Shown here: one piece after another, positions 8,129 through 17,170 of the stretch | Numbering within the stretch: position 1 is the stretch's first letter | How the letters are laid out: each line of letters starts with the position of its first letter | NCBI GenBank assembly: GCA_937895345.1 | Contig: CALAWP010000084.1 | Location: 1-64,000 of the forward strand | Direction of reading: 5' to 3' | DNA from: an uncultured Paenibacillus sp. | GTDB taxonomy: Bacteria; Bacillota; Bacilli; Paenibacillales; Paenibacillaceae | Length of the DNA: 64,000 nt | Program-made: the position numbers and the translations under genes | Notes under the pieces: generated by a model | The model's input: only the letters and a program-made list of their open reading frames with translations | Told to the model about the DNA's origin: nothing | Databases searched by the model: none

Positions 8129-9100
8129 ATGAAAAAGAAAAGCAAATTCATCATGATTGGCGCGGCGTTGGCTGCAATGACGGTGTTTACGGCGACGGCG
8201 TTCGCGTACACTCCGAACACGGAAGGTTACGATGCGTTCAAAGCGGTGCTGAAGGCAAACCATACGTCGGGTGCAACGATCGAGAGCGCGACGGTGAACG
8301 GGAGCTTCACCGTTACGGTTGACGGCGAGACGGTGCTGAATGCGGACGGTTCGGCGAAGATGGGCCCCGCTGGCGACGAGCACATTGTAAGCGGCGACTT
8401 CGGCTTCACGCTCATGGGTGTCGAACGCAGCGGCAGCCTGTACAGCAATGGTGATGACAAGCTCTATTTCGTAGACCGGACGCATGATCTGCACTATCAG
8501 GTAATAAACCTGGACGATGAGAACGCTGGTGGAGACCGCGAATGGTCGGATAAGGACGACTTCCAAGATCGCCCGATGAACAAAGCGGAAGAAGCGCTCC
8601 TCGATTTCATAGTCGGCGACCTGAAGGACAACTTCAGCGTGGTGAACCAGGCGGACGGCTCGAAGACGATTGGGTTTGAGGTCAGCAAGGAGGAGATTCC
8701 CCTTGCGGTGCGCTTACTGATGGACGCAGCATCTTCCGAGGCCAAGGCCGGGCGCGCACATGCACCGGCAGAGCATAAAGAATGGGAAAGAATCAAACAG
8801 CTTCCTTTCTTCCAAGGACTCGAGGAAATCGACCTCGAAACGCAATTGCCGGAATTGACGGAAGACGTTGCAATTGAACATGTGCGGCTTCAGATGACGG
8901 TCGATGCGAATAACGAGCTGCAAGGCCTGCACGGCGAGCTTGGAGTGAGCGGCAAAGATGAGACGGGCGCCTCCCGCCTCGTGGAGATAAAAGGAGCCGG
9001 CGAATTTAGCGGCATCAATGCCACGACGCCGGATGTGTACGACCCTGTCGGCAAGTCTGTCGGGACGATCGACGCGAAAACGTTCGACGACCGCAGGTAG
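8129..9100 (+). CDS. Exported protein of unknown function, first gene of an ABC/two-component operon
   Basis: A clear Sec signal peptide (KKK start, hydrophobic core, AFA cleavage site near residue 27) precedes about 295 residues of an acidic soluble domain. The mature part looks like a repeated beta structure (NGSFTVTVDG, SGDFGFTLMG, HGELGVSGKD) and ends in FDDRR without a sorting or membrane signal. There is no lipobox. I do not recognise a family. It is followed after 28 bases by an ABC ATPase, a permease, a histidine kinase and a response regulator on the same strand. It could be the sensed or exported partner of that system. The ribosome site AAAGGAG at 8112-8118 is good. Confidence 0.8.
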   Translation: MKKKSKFIMIGAALAAMTVFTATAFAYTPNTEGYDAFKAVLKANHTSGATIESATVNGSFTVTVDGETVLNADGSAKMGPAGDEHIVSGDFGFTLMGVERSGSLYSNGDDKLYFVDRTHDLHYQVINLDDENAGGDREWSDKDDFQDRPMNKAEEALLDFIVGDLKDNFSVVNQADGSKTIGFEVSKEEIPLAVRLLMDAASSEAKAGRAHAPAEHKEWERIKQLPFFQGLEEIDLETQLPELTEDVAIEHVRLQMTVDANNELQGLHGELGVSGKDETGASRLVEIKGAGEFSGINATTPDVYDPVGKSVGTIDAKTFDDRR

Positions 9101-9128
9101 TACAATCAAGCCCGGGAGGACTAAGCAT

Positions 9129-9851
9129 ATGTTCGAAGTGGACGATTTGACGAAGGTCTACCCCGGCGGCCGCGGCATCCAAGGGCTCAACCTCACCGTG
9201 CATTCCGGTGAGGTTGTCGCCTTATTGGGACCGAACGGCGCCGGGAAGACGACCGCGCTGCAGGTAATGGCCGGCTGGCTTGCGACGGACCGCGGGGAAG
9301 CGCGCTGGAATGGCGCCTCCGTCGCGGACCGGCCCGATCTGACAAGACCGCACATGGGCCTGATGATCGGCGAGCCGTCTCCGTACCCCTATTGCACAGG
9401 GTATGATTATCTGAAATGTTATCATAAGTTATACCCGGGAATCGACGAAGCGCGCATCCGGCAGACATTGGAGCTCGTAGGCATGACGAAGCACCAGCAC
9501 TTGAAGATCAAGAAGTACTCTACCGGCATGAAGCAGCGGATCGAGCTTGCCAGCGTATTGCTTCACCGACCGAAGCTGCTGCTGCTCGATGAGCCGTTCT
9601 CGGGTATGGATATCGAAGGCAAACGGGAGATCACGATGGTGCTGCGCGGCCTCGTGTCCGACTCGGGGATGAGCGTCATCGTGTCGTCGCATCAGGTCCA
9701 CGACATCGAGGACTGGATCACGCAGGCTTGCATCATTCATGAGGGGCGACATGTCCATACGGCGGGCGCCGTGAAGATCCGGGAGTCGTTCGCAAGCGTG
9801 GAGGACTACTATTTGCATCATATCGCACAGGAAAGGAGCGGGGCCGAATGA
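9129..9851 (+). CDS. ABC transporter ATP-binding protein
   Basis: The 240-residue ATPase carries every motif: Walker A GPNGAGKTTALQ near residue 36, signature STGMKQRIELA near 136, Walker B LLLLDEPF near 156 and the switch histidine in SSHQVHDIE. It resembles the CcmA/BcrA group that energises ABC-2 exporters. The ATG at 9129 is preceded by GGGAGGA at 9113-9119; the frame extends further upstream but overlaps the previous gene and has no ribosome site. It overlaps the permease gene by ATGA, so the two are coupled. Confidence 0.93.
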   Translation: MFEVDDLTKVYPGGRGIQGLNLTVHSGEVVALLGPNGAGKTTALQVMAGWLATDRGEARWNGASVADRPDLTRPHMGLMIGEPSPYPYCTGYDYLKCYHKLYPGIDEARIRQTLELVGMTKHQHLKIKKYSTGMKQRIELASVLLHRPKLLLLDEPFSGMDIEGKREITMVLRGLVSDSGMSVIVSSHQVHDIEDWITQACIIHEGRHVHTAGAVKIRESFASVEDYYLHHIAQERSGAE

Positions 9852-10573
9852 TCGCGCAGTTGAAATATCTGACCGGAGAGGAACTGCGCAAGCTGTTCCG
9901 CGGAGGCAAGCTGAAGGTTCTGCTGCTGCTTTCCTTCTTCATCGGTGTCCTCTTCGTCTTCATCGGTGTCCGTCTTGGACTGAACGACAACCTCCCGCTG
10001 ACGGCAATGAAGTTGCTTCTCGCGGCCGTGCTCCCTTTTTTCATGGGGTCGCTCGGCAGCGGCCTTATGGTCGGAGAATGTAAGGACGGTATGATCAAGC
10101 ATGCGCTGAAGCTTCCGATCAGCCGAGAATTTCTCTTTATGGGGAAATTGCTCGCGGGCTGGACGGCCGCTGCTTTGATCGTACTAAGCATGTTAGTGCC
10201 GACATTAATCGGAAGCTTGTTTCTTCAAGGCGTGCCTGCGCCGTCCACGCTTGGGGCGAGTTTGGCGGAGCTTGGCGGCGCGATCTTGTTCAGCGGCTTG
10301 CTGCTAGTCTTGGCAAACAGCGTGTCCCTATGGGTGGGGAGCAGCGGTGTTGGGCTGGTGGTGAGTGTCGTGCTGTGGATGGCGATGATCGTCGTCGGAT
10401 TGCTCGAGCCGCAGCTGAATCGATTCTTCGTCACGAACTTCGCAGATTGGCTGCGGCCGCTCCTGAACGGGGGGGATGACGGCACGACGGTTTCGTCATT
10501 GCTATTTATGGCAGCTTACTATATCATTGGCACTATATTGGGCTTGCTGGCCTTCCAAAGAAAAGAGTTCTGA
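9848..10573 (+). CDS. ABC-2 family permease
   Basis: The 241-residue protein has about six membrane segments: residues 22-42, 53-75, 100-122, 141-163, 173-190 and 218-236. It is the membrane half of the exporter whose ATPase is encoded just upstream. Hydrophilic MVGECKDGMIKHALKLPISR near residue 77 matches the cytoplasmic loop of ABC-2 permeases. The kinase gene starts three bases after its stop, so the operon is tight. Confidence 0.88.
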   Translation: MIAQLKYLTGEELRKLFRGGKLKVLLLLSFFIGVLFVFIGVRLGLNDNLPLTAMKLLLAAVLPFFMGSLGSGLMVGECKDGMIKHALKLPISREFLFMGKLLAGWTAAALIVLSMLVPTLIGSLFLQGVPAPSTLGASLAELGGAILFSGLLLVLANSVSLWVGSSGVGLVVSVVLWMAMIVVGLLEPQLNRFFVTNFADWLRPLLNGGDDGTTVSSLLFMAAYYIIGTILGLLAFQRKEF

Positions 10574-10576
10574 CGT

Positions 10577-12043
10577 ATGTCCATTCGATTGAAGCTCATT
10601 TTAACGTATTTATTCGGCACTATATTGACTGCGATTATTGTAACGATGACAGGAATCGGACTCGTCACGGCGGTCATCTCATACCTCGCGAGCGGCATCG
10701 TGAAGGATCAATCTCCACATGAAGCGTTCTATCGGAGCATCGATCTGTTCGTGGACCTGCGCTATGCGGAGCGGTATACCCCGGAGGATCTGACGTCCCC
10801 CGCGTTTGCAACTGCAATTGGGGATCGGCTGCAGCCGTTCGGTGGCTTCCTCGTCGTCCGGCAAGGAGAGCAATGGGAAAGCTACGGCTCGCTCAGCGAA
10901 GGGGAGGCGTTCCTGAAGCAGCTGCGGCAGGATGTGTCAACGTCTGGCCCGCAAGCGGACGGCGTGTTCGCCGTGAGCGCGTGGAATGAACGCGACTGGC
11001 TTTCGGTTGGGTACGATTTTCCTAAGATCAACGATCCCTTAACGTATTACTTGATCATCGATGTGACGGATGCAGAGTCCAAGACGAACCGATTCGAATT
11101 ATTCGTGCTTCTCGGCATTGCGCTCCTAATCGGCACCATTCTGGGTCCGCTGCTCTGGATTACGACGAAGGATATCGTACGGCCGCTGCGACAGCTCGAA
11201 CAAGGTTCCCGGCGCATTGCGGAAGGGGATTTGAACTTCAGCCTAAAGTCCAACGTGCGCAACGAAGTGGGCAGCGTGATCCGCTCGTATGAGAAGATGC
11301 GCAGCGAACTGCAGCGGTCGATCGACGTTCAGTTGGCGTTGGAGGAGAACCGCAAGGAGCTCATCTCGAATATTTCGCATGATCTCAAGACGCCGTTGAC
11401 CTCGATCAAGGGTTATGTGGAGGGGATTCGGGAAGGCATCGCGAGCGATCCGGAGAAGCTGAAGAAGTATATTGACGTGATATATTCGAAGACGCTCGAC
11501 ATGGACCGGATGATCGACGATCTGTTTTTATTGTCGAAGCTGGATCTCGAACAGGAGCAGTTCCACCTGGAGACGGTGCCGCTGGAGGCATTCTATCGGC
11601 AGACGATGAGCGAGCTGCATATGGAATACGAGAGCGCGGGCGTGCGGCTGACGAGCGAATATGAGGCCGGTTCCGACGCTGTTGTGACGATGGATGTCCA
11701 GAAGATGAAGCGCGTCATGCTGAACATCGTCGGCAATTCGATGAAATTTATGGACAAGAAAGAGCCCCATGTCCACGTTTACTTTGGGCGGCAGTCGGAT
11801 AAATGGGTTTTCGCGGTTACGGATAACGGACCCGGGATGGCGCCGAGCGAACTGGAGCGGATCTTCGATCGTTTCTATCGTGCAGATGCGTATCGGAACC
11901 AGAACGTGGCCGGCTCCGGGTTAGGGCTTGCCATCGTGAAGCAGATCGTCGCGAATCATGGCGGAACGATCCATGCAAGAAGTGAACCAGGGAAGTTCAT
12001 GACAGTGATGGTCAGCATTCCGATGAATCGGAATAGAACTTAA
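10577..12043 (+). CDS. Membrane sensor histidine kinase
   Basis: A 488-residue class I kinase. Transmembrane helices lie at about 7-35 and 174-196 and flank an extracellular sensor region of about 135 residues. A HAMP linker follows at about 195-250. The phospho-acceptor is H268 in NISHDLKTPLTSIKGYV. The ATPase domain has the N box (IVGNSMKF), DNGPGM and GSGLGLAIVKQI. The adjacent gene is its likely partner regulator. In this operon it may sense the exported protein or the transporter substrate, as in Bce-like export/sensing modules, although the transporter is not of the BceB type. Confidence 0.92.
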   Translation: MSIRLKLILTYLFGTILTAIIVTMTGIGLVTAVISYLASGIVKDQSPHEAFYRSIDLFVDLRYAERYTPEDLTSPAFATAIGDRLQPFGGFLVVRQGEQWESYGSLSEGEAFLKQLRQDVSTSGPQADGVFAVSAWNERDWLSVGYDFPKINDPLTYYLIIDVTDAESKTNRFELFVLLGIALLIGTILGPLLWITTKDIVRPLRQLEQGSRRIAEGDLNFSLKSNVRNEVGSVIRSYEKMRSELQRSIDVQLALEENRKELISNISHDLKTPLTSIKGYVEGIREGIASDPEKLKKYIDVIYSKTLDMDRMIDDLFLLSKLDLEQEQFHLETVPLEAFYRQTMSELHMEYESAGVRLTSEYEAGSDAVVTMDVQKMKRVMLNIVGNSMKFMDKKEPHVHVYFGRQSDKWVFAVTDNGPGMAPSELERIFDRFYRADAYRNQNVAGSGLGLAIVKQIVANHGGTIHARSEPGKFMTVMVSIPMNRNRT

Positions 12044-12059
12044 GCGAGGAGAACGTGAG

Positions 12060-12776
12060 ATGTCGAAGCGGAAAGTGTTAATCGTTGAGGACGATCAAGC
12101 GATCGCCGAGCTGGAGCGGGACTTCCTCGAGGTACACGGCTATGAGGTGACCCTTCGGGCAGATGGCCGACAAGCGCTTGAGGAGGCGCTGGAGCAAGAA
12201 TACGATCTGATCATTCTAGACGTCATGCTGCCGGGCATGGACGGCTTTGATATCTTACGGCGGCTCCGGGAGACAAAATTTATTCCGGTGCTGATGGTGT
12301 CCGCCCGCAAGGAGGATATCGACAAGATCCGAGGTCTGGGCTTAGGTGCCGACGACTATGTCACGAAGCCGTTCAGCCCGACGGAGCTTGTGGCGAGGGT
12401 GAAGGCGCATCTCGAACGGTATCACCGATTGACCGGGATTGCCGCGGGCGCCGGCAGCTCGCATGGCAGGAAGTCGCGTGAGCTGAACATACGCGAACTT
12501 ACGATCCAGGTCGATGCAAGACGGGTGTCGCTGCGCGGGGAAGAGGTCTCGATGACAGCGAAAGAGTTCGACCTGCTGCTGTTCCTCGCGGAAAACCCGG
12601 ATCGGGTATATTCCAAGGAAGCGCTCCTGGATAAGGTCTGGGGGATCGAGCATTACGGCGATCCCGCCACAGTCACGGTCCACGTAGGGAAGATCCGGGA
12701 CAAGATCCAGAAGGATCCGACAAAGCACCAGTTTATCGAAACCGTATGGGGCGCAGGATATCGCTTTAAAGTGTAA
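12060..12776 (+). CDS. OmpR/PhoB-family response regulator
   Basis: The 238-residue protein has a receiver domain with acidic pocket EDD (10-12), phospho-acceptor D54 in LIILDVMLPGMDG and the conserved lysine in DDYVTKPFSP. A winged-helix domain follows at about 140-236 (KEALLDKVWG, VTVHVGKIRDKI, VWGAGYRFKV). It starts 16 bases after the kinase with an AGGAGAA ribosome site and closes the operon. It probably activates the operon that contains it. Confidence 0.94.
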   Translation: MSKRKVLIVEDDQAIAELERDFLEVHGYEVTLRADGRQALEEALEQEYDLIILDVMLPGMDGFDILRRLRETKFIPVLMVSARKEDIDKIRGLGLGADDYVTKPFSPTELVARVKAHLERYHRLTGIAAGAGSSHGRKSRELNIRELTIQVDARRVSLRGEEVSMTAKEFDLLLFLAENPDRVYSKEALLDKVWGIEHYGDPATVTVHVGKIRDKIQKDPTKHQFIETVWGAGYRFKV

Positions 12777-12805
12777 ATATGCGCAAGCCGTCCCCATTGC
12801 GCGCA

Positions 12806-12837
12806 AAGCTGATTCCTGTAGAAACAGGGGTCGGCTT
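12806..12837 (+). terminator. Terminator of the exported protein/ABC/two-component operon
   Basis: AAGCTGA and CCTGT in the left arm pair with ACAGG and TCGGCTT in the right arm around an AGAA loop, with small internal mismatches. A T-rich tail (GTTTGGTTT) follows. It lies 30 bases after the regulator stop. Confidence 0.5.
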
Positions 12838-12846
12838 GTTTGGTTT

Positions 12847-13035
12847 ATGGAAAGTGTGAACACGGTTACCGTCCATCCTGCATCTTCAGACAATGCCTAT
12901 TACAAAGGTTTGCAGTTCACGATCAAAACAACGATTGGCGGACGCGAGTTCGACATTGGCGATGGCGGCTTCGTGGATTGGACCCAGCAATTGCTCGGCA
13001 ATAAAAAGGAACGTATGCTGATCAGTGCCTCATAA
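12847..13035 (+). pseudogene. C-terminal fragment of an unrecognised protein
   Basis: A 62-codon frame ends in FDIGDGGFVDWTQQLLGNKKERMLISAS. This looks like the well-folded end of a larger conserved protein, and the DNAYYKGLQF segment recalls class II aminoacyl-tRNA synthetase-like folds. The ATG has no ribosome site and sits in the tail of a terminator. I take it as a remnant left after loss of the 5' part. A genuine small protein is less likely. Confidence 0.4.
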
Positions 13036-13118
13036 CGGCCCTTCCGTCATTCGGCGATGGGTATTTCCCATGGTTTACTCCATAAGCCAAAGCCAAGCGG
13101 GCATAGCGAACCCCTCAT

Positions 13119-13322
13119 TTATTTCCATTCAGGCAAGAGCGGATGAACGGGAACAGGAAACTTCAGGCCGGATATGAACAGGATGCCCATAACCCAAGCT
13201 GTAATCATAAAGCCCAGAGACACCCATTTCTCCGAACCTTTCCCGTATTTGCCCCAATACCGAAATTGCTGCGCCGCAACAACGATTGTCCCTAAGGTGA
13301 ATAACGAAGCAGGTAACCACAT
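13119..13322 (-). CDS. Small two-helix membrane protein in the germination operon
   Basis: The 67-residue product has two hydrophobic segments (about 3-19 and 33-52) separated by a basic loop, and a proline-rich end (FPVPVHPLLPEWK). Its ATG overlaps the last base of the gerC stop, so it is translationally coupled as the fourth gene of the operon. Small extra membrane proteins (GerD- or GerKD-like) occur with some receptors and modulate germination; I cannot tell whether this is a homologue. Confidence 0.7.
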   Translation of the reverse strand: MWLPASLFTLGTIVVAAQQFRYWGKYGKGSEKWVSLGFMITAWVMGILFISGLKFPVPVHPLLPEWK

Positions 13323-14491
13323 TACTTTTCAACCTCATTATCAGGGATAAATAACGGAGCTCCTATGGAACCGACGCCGGTTATTTCGGTCCTCACCTGC
13401 CATTTAATCGTTTGATCCGGATACATTTGGGGCCAATCCTTCTCAATCCGCTTCCAATAACCGGGGTGCTTCTTATAGATCATTGTTCCCATGCCCGTGG
13501 TGTCCGCTCGAAATTGTTTTTGCAAACGATGGAACAAGGATTTAAATGTATGTTCCAATTCTTCGGAGGAAGCTTTGTTTATCTTTTGGATGATGGAAGG
13601 GTTTGATAAATCAAGATTGGTTCGGTTGTCCAACACACGCCCAAAGGCTCGCACTTCAAAGGTGAATTCCGGTTCGCCCTTCAAGATGGTTACATTGCGC
13701 CGCAGCTGTAACCGGTCGAGATGTATGGAGAGGTCTCCTTTCACCTGAGGGATTCGGATGGTTATGCTTCCGCCCATTTTTCCGCCCAGCATACCTGACA
13801 AAGCAATAGCCTCTTTCCCCTTGATAAAGCCTTCCAGCTTATGGTCGCGAAAGATGGCAATACCGCTCATCATAATTTTGTTTTCTTTCGATTTGGCAAA
13901 GCTTGCGGCTAAAGGCTGTTGGCCGGGTGTGGTTGCAGCGATAAAATAATCTTTGATCGAAGTCGGGAGACGCATTTTTCGAAGGCCGAATTCCCGAAAG
14001 AGTTCGACGTCGAACGTTTCCAGCGGAACTTTTGTATCCATAAGTTTTTCCGCCTTCGTGTTTTCGGCTATGACCAACAAGGTGCTTAACCGATTCATCG
14101 GATTACGGCTGATTTGATCGAGAATATCTTTCATTCCTTTGCGGGCCGCCGACTCGCCTATAAGGTAAACGCGGCGGTGAGAAGTAATGATGTCCCGGGA
14201 CAGCATGCGCTCCGCTTTAGCACGCGCTTCATCGATATTGCGTCCTTCCGTTACCAAGTGAGTGACGGGTTCCTTTTTGGTTTGCGCCGACCCGGCCTCC
14301 CCCGGCCCGCCAAGCTGGATCGGTTCTGCGACGTGTGCATGTACCCGGTAAGTCCCCGGTTTTTGACCTTCGTCTACTCCGGTTATCATTACAATGGCTA
14401 CGTCCACGATCTCTCTTCGATCCCAGCATCCCGTGCAAATCCACGCTATTAGCAACCAAACGGGAACCAATAAGGCAAGTGTTCTCAGCAA
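13322..14491 (-). CDS. Spore germination receptor lipoprotein, Ger(x)C family
   Basis: The 389-residue protein starts with a lipoprotein-type signal ending ICTGC, then WDRREI, the usual sequence after the lipid-modified cysteine in GerAC/GerBC/GerKC proteins. Family features follow, including TSHRRVYLIGESAARKG and the C-terminal KKHPGYWKRIEKDW. GerC subunits sit on the outer face of the spore inner membrane and are needed for nutrient-triggered germination. It is third in the operon, 23 bases after gerA. Confidence 0.93.
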   Translation of the reverse strand: MLRTLALLVPVWLLIAWICTGCWDRREIVDVAIVMITGVDEGQKPGTYRVHAHVAEPIQLGGPGEAGSAQTKKEPVTHLVTEGRNIDEARAKAERMLSRDIITSHRRVYLIGESAARKGMKDILDQISRNPMNRLSTLLVIAENTKAEKLMDTKVPLETFDVELFREFGLRKMRLPTSIKDYFIAATTPGQQPLAASFAKSKENKIMMSGIAIFRDHKLEGFIKGKEAIALSGMLGGKMGGSITIRIPQVKGDLSIHLDRLQLRRNVTILKGEPEFTFEVRAFGRVLDNRTNLDLSNPSIIQKINKASSEELEHTFKSLFHRLQKQFRADTTGMGTMIYKKHPGYWKRIEKDWPQMYPDQTIKWQVRTEITGVGSIGAPLFIPDNEVEK

Positions 14492-14514
14492 GCCGGATCC
14501 TTCCTCCTCGTTTT

Positions 14515-15921
14515 CTATGATCTCTCAAAGGGTTGGCGGATAATTAATTTTTTCAGCATTTTCCATAACATCGGGGCTACCGGAGCCAGATAAGGCATTC
14601 CTGCGGAGCGGAGTCCGGTCAAGTAGACCTGCGTAAAAAACAAACCCAACGCTATGCCGAAAAACCCGAATCCTCCTGCCATCAGGAGCAGGAGGATGCG
14701 AAGGATCCGAATGGCAAACGTCGTCTCATAGTGGGGAATCATCAGGGAGGCAATGCCTGTAATGGAGACGACAATGATCATAGGAATCGATACGATGCCG
14801 GCTTGAACGATCGCCTGCCCGATGACCAAAGCGCCGACGACACTGACAGCTTGAACCAATACGCGCGGCATTCTCACGATGGCTTCCCGCATGGCTTCGA
14901 AGATGCTTTCCATGATGAACGCTTCCACAAATGCAGGGAAGGGGGAGGCTTCCCGGGATGCCGCAATGGAGAGAAGCAGGTTTGTGGGCAGCATTTCATT
15001 ATGAAAGGTTGTGATTGCAACATATAGGGAGGGCAGCAGCAGGGCCGAAAGAATGAACACTGACCGAATCCAGCGTAAAAACGTTGCGCTGCTGTATGAA
15101 AGATAAATATCTTCGACCGTTTCAAAGGCGTTCCAGAACGTAAAGGGGAACAGCAGAACAATCGGCGTATTGTTGACGGCTACGGCGACTTTGCCTTTCA
15201 TCAGCGCATTGGCGACAACATCCGGCCGCTCGGTTTTTTGAACGGTCGGAAACAAGCTTAACGGCCGGTCTTTAATGGACTCCGCAATATAGTTGCTGCC
15301 AAATGCATCTTCCAAATGGACACGGTCCAGGCGCTGGGACATTTCCTGCACCAGCTCGTCTTGGGCGACCTGGTCGAAGTATAACAATCGCACTTCGGTG
15401 TGCGCGACCGATCCGTAATGCCATACCTTCATTCGGAGTTTTTCGCTTTTGGTAATGCGGCGAATCAGTGCGACATTCGTATCCAGATTCTCCGAGAATG
15501 CTTCCTGGGGACCGAGAATGGATGTCTCAACGTGAGGCTCAGGAACTCCGCGATCCGGGTAAGCGGCCACATTCGCCAATAACACCTGATCTTGTCCGCG
15601 CATAGCGACTGCGGCCATACCGGACAGAATCGACTGCACCGTTTGTTGATAACTATCCGTCAGCTGCACGGAAGGCGTTGTGATAACAGAGGGGCCCGTA
15701 TGCTTGTTATCCGTTAATGGATCCACGATCTCCCGCTCGATCCGCTGCTGATCGGCAAGACCGGCCATGTATACAATCAAGGAAGAACCTGCAGAACGGA
15801 AGATGAGATCGGGCATGGACCCTAATGTGCGTTTCAATTCCTCCGCAAACTGTTCCAAGTCAGTCTCGTTGGATAAACGTATCGTTTGCTGTGCCCTCCA
15901 GCTCCCTCCTATGCCAACCAT
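14515..15921 (-). CDS. Spore germination receptor subunit, GerA family
   Basis: This membrane protein of about 468 residues has the GerA layout. A large soluble N-terminal half contains SYQQTVQSILSGMAAVAMRGQDQ and PDRGVPEPHVETSILGPQEAF. A C-terminal half of about five membrane segments begins at LSYSSATFLRWIRSVFILS. It contributes to the nutrient receptor of the spore inner membrane. The frame is open to 15999, but that would overlap gerB by 91 bases. I choose the ATG at 15921, which overlaps it by 13. An AGGAGG lies just inside the coding sequence, so a later non-ATG start is possible. Confidence 0.9.
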   Translation of the reverse strand: MVGIGGSWRAQQTIRLSNETDLEQFAEELKRTLGSMPDLIFRSAGSSLIVYMAGLADQQRIEREIVDPLTDNKHTGPSVITTPSVQLTDSYQQTVQSILSGMAAVAMRGQDQVLLANVAAYPDRGVPEPHVETSILGPQEAFSENLDTNVALIRRITKSEKLRMKVWHYGSVAHTEVRLLYFDQVAQDELVQEMSQRLDRVHLEDAFGSNYIAESIKDRPLSLFPTVQKTERPDVVANALMKGKVAVAVNNTPIVLLFPFTFWNAFETVEDIYLSYSSATFLRWIRSVFILSALLLPSLYVAITTFHNEMLPTNLLLSIAASREASPFPAFVEAFIMESIFEAMREAIVRMPRVLVQAVSVVGALVIGQAIVQAGIVSIPMIIVVSITGIASLMIPHYETTFAIRILRILLLLMAGGFGFFGIALGLFFTQVYLTGLRSAGMPYLAPVAPMLWKMLKKLIIRQPFERS

Positions 15922-16988
15922 TGCTTGAGCTTGATTACAAATAAGGAAAGAAACGGAGAGATTACGAAAAAAGGCATAAAAACAACCCATACGGCCCATT
16001 CATGACCGGTAAAGAGATGGCTGCTGAGGCTCTCGGTCATGTAAAAAGCGAATAAGAAAACAATTACCGACACGGGGATAACGGCAGATCCGGCGTTCAC
16101 CTTCCATAAATCCGAGATCATCGAGCAAGCTGCATAGGTGAAGATTGTAATTTTGAACAATACGCCAATCAAGAAGGCGGTCACGATAAACGGATCGATA
16201 TTTTGGATAAAATCCGCAATGTTGACTAAATGAAACGTTGTCATCAAAGGGAAGAATGAGCGGGAAAATAGTTCGGGCCCGATTGAACCGATCGCCAATA
16301 TATCTAGAACAATAAATATAAATCCCGCCGTAGCACATGACCGTATAGCTGCTTTCCGGAAACCTCCGGGCGGCTTCATCTTGGACCAAAACGCGGCGAA
16401 TGCGAAGGCTTCCGAATACGGCACGGTAAAGTTTCCCGGAAATGCGGCTGTAAGGATCGGTTTCCATTCGGCGGCGATGGGAGTCAACAACGATAAATGA
16501 ATGGTTCCGGAAGCGACTAATAAAATAACCTCGAGCAGAAAGATAACGAAAACAATAGGAATATTCAACTCTGCCAAACGCCCCATTCGTTCTACACCCG
16601 CAAAACAAGTGTAGGATACCAGCATCTGGAACAGAACCATGGTTACCCCAATCGGAGTTTTTGGAAGCAGGAATGTATTCGTCAGTTCGCCAATGTCGCG
16701 CAAATCCCGTCCGGCTGAATAAATAAAAATGAACACATAAATTAAACACAGCACCGAACCAATAAGCTGCCCGAACGATTTCATCAATAATCCCGACCAG
16801 TTTAGGTCCGCGTGCGATGCATAAAGTTTCGAATACAGCCATAGGAGAGCCGCTCCCAGAAAAGTGCTGATGAAAGCGGTGATCCAGGCATCCTGCTTGG
16901 CGGAGCTCGCAATTCCAAAGACAACGCTGGTTCCTAATAAAAACAAGAGTAAGAGGCTATACAACTGCCATGATGATAAACCCTTCAT
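15909..16988 (-). CDS. Spore germination receptor permease subunit, GerB family
   Basis: A protein of about 359 residues with ten hydrophobic segments, of the amino acid/polyamine transporter-like GerAB family that binds the germinant. Family-type features include the opening SSWQLYSLLLLFLLGTS and the FPLMTTFHLVNIADF segment. The ATG at 16988 has GAGGGG upstream; the frame also offers a GTG at 16997. It is first in this operon, so the order is B-A-C rather than the common A-B-C. The forespore sigma-G promoter expected upstream could not be identified with confidence. Confidence 0.9.
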   Translation of the reverse strand: MKGLSSWQLYSLLLLFLLGTSVVFGIASSAKQDAWITAFISTFLGAALLWLYSKLYASHADLNWSGLLMKSFGQLIGSVLCLIYVFIFIYSAGRDLRDIGELTNTFLLPKTPIGVTMVLFQMLVSYTCFAGVERMGRLAELNIPIVFVIFLLEVILLVASGTIHLSLLTPIAAEWKPILTAAFPGNFTVPYSEAFAFAAFWSKMKPPGGFRKAAIRSCATAGFIFIVLDILAIGSIGPELFSRSFFPLMTTFHLVNIADFIQNIDPFIVTAFLIGVLFKITIFTYAACSMISDLWKVNAGSAVIPVSVIVFLFAFYMTESLSSHLFTGHEWAVWVVFMPFFVISPFLSLFVIKLKQWLA

Positions 16989-17125
16989 CGAGATCACCCC
17001 TCATTTACATTATTGTTCCATTTTTCCGGTTTTTGATGTACCCCTCGCAATTTTCTTCAGAATATTAAGCGAAATAGCAGGAGATGCATTGACATCTGAT
17101 CATGCGGATGGTAAATTAAACCGTG

Positions 17126-17157
17126 TATAATACAACAAATGCAAGTTGCACAAGTTG
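17126..17157 (+). promoter_or_regulatory. -10 element and palindromic operator of the MarR operon
   Basis: TATAAT lies at 17126-17131 with no good -35 at the right distance. Immediately downstream, 17133-17157 forms an imperfect 25-base palindrome with core TGCAAGTTGCA and outer arms CAAC/GTTG. Its position just after the -10 suits a MarR autorepressor site. Confidence 0.5.
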
Positions 17158-17170
17158 GGGGATGTATCTG

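Noticed and set aside
16989..17090. Sigma-G promoter for the germination operon
   Set aside because: Candidate hexamers on the minus strand matched the consensus too poorly to report a position.
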